From: Sphingomicrobium sediminis
GTDB lineage: Bacteria > Pseudomonadota > Alphaproteobacteria > Sphingomonadales > Sphingomonadaceae
Assembly: GCF_023805295.1 (NCBI RefSeq)
Contig: NZ_JAMSHT010000001.1
Coordinates: 248,001 to 312,000, forward strand
Direction of reading: 5' to 3'
Length of the DNA stretch: 64,000 bases
The notes beneath the pieces are model-generated. The model made no database searches. It had not been told where the DNA came from and saw only the letters and a list, made by a program, of their open reading frames with translations. Each line of letters starts with the position of its first letter. The stretch's first letter is position 1. Position numbers and translations under genes: made by a program. Positions 62,665 through 64,000 of this stretch are shown here, in pieces.

Positions 62665-63477
62665 ATGAAAAATATCCTGCTTCATCTCCAGCATTCCGCA
62701 GGTTCAGATCGGGCACGCGAAAACGCCATCGCGTTGGCCACGTCGCTCGAAGCGCATCTGACCTGCATGTATGTGACACCCAATTCCGCGTTCGTCGCGG
62801 CGGGGCCGTTCGGCGGCATCTTTGCCATCGATGACATCATGGACGCGCTCGAAAAGCGGGCGACGGACGTGAAAGGCAAGGTGGAGGCCGATCTCGCGAA
62901 CGAGGCGATCGGATGGGATTATGATCGCCGCGTCGGGGACCCGGTTGCGACGTTGGCCTATCATTCTTCCATTTCCGACCTGCTCATCACCGGGCGCGAC
63001 GAGGCCAAGGATGATGATCTGCAAACGCCGATGGCGCGGCTCGGAAGCCTGTTGCACCGCGTTCATTGTCCGATCTTCATTCCAGGCGATGATGGCGCGG
63101 TGATCGACCCCAACGGCACTGCAATCATTGCGTGGGACGGAAGCGTGGAAAGCGCCAACGCGGTGCGCGCCTGCCTGCCGGTCCTCAAAACGGCCTCGAA
63201 GGTGAAAGTCGTCCGGATCGAAGAGGATAAGGACCAGTTCCCGGATACGCGCGTGATGGAATATCTCTCGCGCCATGGCATTCATGCCGAACTCATCGTC
63301 GAGCCATTTACCGAGAAGTGGGTAGACGAGGTGCTGGTGCTGCACGCCCAGACGTCGCATCCTTCATTCATCGTGAGCGGCGCCTACAGCCACCGCCGAC
63401 TGAGCGAGTTTCTGTTCGGCGGGACGACACGGTCGCTGCTGCGCAAATGCCCGGTGGGGCTGTTCCTCGCGCATTGA
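62665..63477 (+). CDS. Universal stress protein, tandem Usp domains
   Basis: A 270-aa protein with two Usp folds, residues about 1-140 (MKNILLHLQHSAGSDRARENA) and 150-270. The second holds a GAYSHRRLSEFLFGGTTRSLL motif similar to the ATP-binding GxxGxxxS region. It follows CCAGGAGGCAC. The FNR/FixK box upstream suggests induction at low oxygen. It is the last protein gene before the tRNA. Confidence 0.9.
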   Translation: MKNILLHLQHSAGSDRARENAIALATSLEAHLTCMYVTPNSAFVAAGPFGGIFAIDDIMDALEKRATDVKGKVEADLANEAIGWDYDRRVGDPVATLAYHSSISDLLITGRDEAKDDDLQTPMARLGSLLHRVHCPIFIPGDDGAVIDPNGTAIIAWDGSVESANAVRACLPVLKTASKVKVVRIEEDKDQFPDTRVMEYLSRHGIHAELIVEPFTEKWVDEVLVLHAQTSHPSFIVSGAYSHRRLSEFLFGGTTRSLLRKCPVGLFLAH

Positions 63478-63505
63478 GCATAGCTCTCGACATGACCGGA
63501 GGGAA

Positions 63506-63579
63506 TGGAGCGGGTGAAGGGAATCGAACCCTCGTCTTAAGCTTGGGAAGCTCCTGCTCTACCATTGAGCTACACCCGC
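63506..63579 (-). tRNA. tRNA-Gly, anticodon CCC
   Basis: The minus strand folds into a cloverleaf: acceptor GCGGGTG pairs with CACCCGC, the D-arm is GCTC-AATGGTA-GAGC, the anticodon loop TTCCCAA has CCC at 34-36, and the T-arm is GAGGG-TTCGATT-CCCTT. The 3' CCA is encoded (T-CCA). The anticodon stem has weak pairs at its outer end (G-A and G-U). It reads GGG codons. Confidence 0.95.
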
Positions 63580-63695
63580 ATTACGCTGCGACGGCTCATA
63601 CTTGGCCCAGATACAGGGTCAAGCACCATCCTTTGCGCATCGCCATCAAAGCCCTGCACAGTTCATCGCTCTGAACGCCCGCCACACCTGTAAAA

Positions 63696-63709
63696 TTAAC
63701 CATTCTTAA
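63696..63709 (+). promoter_or_regulatory. CtrA-like site upstream of the last gene
   Basis: TTAACCAT (63696-63703) is the known short CtrA recognition form, and TTAA follows at 63706-63709 (6-bp spacing, one short of the usual TTAA-N7-TTAA). The rest of 63580-63823 shows an RNA hairpin TGCCGC/GCGGCA at 63781-63796 in the leader and no ORF. Confidence 0.4.
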
Positions 63710-63823
63710 AGATTTAGCGGGGCCGTTCATCTGGCAGCAAGGTTTCGGTCGACAGAGCGGCCCAAAATGGGGCAAAAACATGCCGCGCACGCGGCAGGAC
63801 GGATTTTCAAAGGAGCGAATTTC

Positions 63824-64000
63824 GTGAAACTTATCAATAAAGTAACGGCGTCCATGTTGTTGGCCGCGGTGGCCATTCCTGCAAGCGCAGTGGCCGCACA
63901 GCCGACCGAGGCAATGGATCCGATCACGATCGAAGGCCAGCTGCCCGCCGACCTTGACGAGCTGCCCGAAGGCCCCAAGATCAAGGGCTTCATCACCGCG
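63824..64000 (+). CDS. Exported protein, N-terminal part (3' end outside window)
   Basis: Fifty-nine codons from GTG 63824 are visible, with AAAGGAG at good distance. The start KLINKVTASMLLAAVAIPAS and the cleavage site near AVAA-QP form a signal peptide. The mature part begins PTEAMDPITIEGQLPADLDE and is acidic. No family can be assigned from this fragment. Confidence 0.75.
   Translation, partial: MKLINKVTASMLLAAVAIPASAVAAQPTEAMDPITIEGQLPADLDELPEGPKIKGFITA

Overview
The window reads as chromosomal DNA of a high-GC alphaproteobacterium, most likely of the order Sphingomonadales. Support comes from the gene families present: a TonB/ExbB/ExbD set with a proline-rich TonB, PilZ proteins beside a GGDEF-EAL protein, an ECF sigma factor paired with a DUF6768 membrane protein, TamA/TamB, a PhrB-type Fe-S photolyase and a Gly-tRNA with encoded CCA. 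Genus and species cannot be read from the sequence alone. Gene density is very high, mostly short operons with ATGA or GTGA overlaps. No CRISPR array, insertion sequence, integrase, rRNA operon or replication origin was seen.

Layout. 1-8.5 kb: partial sulfotransferase, Fe-S photolyase, a secreted gluzincin/TPR protein, priA, purC, a DUF4349 lipoprotein and a DUF2939 protein. 8.5-11.5 kb: a helix-turn-helix protein, a cluster of hairpins, then the only obviously foreign piece, an AT-rich 743-codon gene with a PD-(D/E)xK-like nuclease motif. 11.6-18.3 kb: parC, a c-di-GMP module (PAS-GGDEF-EAL plus two small PilZ proteins), an anchored membrane protein, ECF sigma and DUF6768. 18.3-21.9 kb: cca, a CoA-type Nudix hydrolase, DUF1285, then pteridine reductase-like SDR and folB. 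22-25.3 kb: tonB-exbB-exbD-exbD, a terminator, and a third exbD. 25.3-38.6 kb: a transglutaminase-like DUF3857 protein, DipZ and MsrB for periplasmic redox repair, an ABC exporter, PHA depolymerase, an MFS transporter with DUF4126, and a secreted amidohydrolase. 38.6-44.2 kb: a 36-codon ORF behind tandem BlaI/CopY-type operators, thiolase and MaoC hydratase behind a LiuR-like site, an MscS channel, topoisomerase IB and a DJ-1/PfpI protein. 44.2-53.5 kb: small unknowns, a divergent pair of HTH regulators (one an S24/LexA-like protein), TamA-TamB and a double-PilZ protein. 53.6-58.9 kb: nitrogen genes glnB-HTH-glnA downstream of map, an MBL-fold hydrolase, a GFA protein and a CinA-like protein. 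59-64 kb: small unknowns, a cation/proton antiporter with an OmpA-like lipoprotein, a universal stress protein behind an FNR/FixK box, tRNA-Gly(CCC) and a truncated exported protein.

Three patterns cut across the genes. Several genes lack a Shine-Dalgarno sequence but carry a TAnnnT-like -10 element ending 6-8 nt before the start codon, which predicts leaderless mRNAs. Five convergent gene pairs end inside one shared CTAG, leaving no room for a terminator between them. Several start sites or gene junctions are covered by perfect hairpins. The best candidates for new biology are the isolated AT-rich nuclease-like gene, a possible single-gene defence determinant, and the small ORF under tandem BlaI/CopY-type operators.
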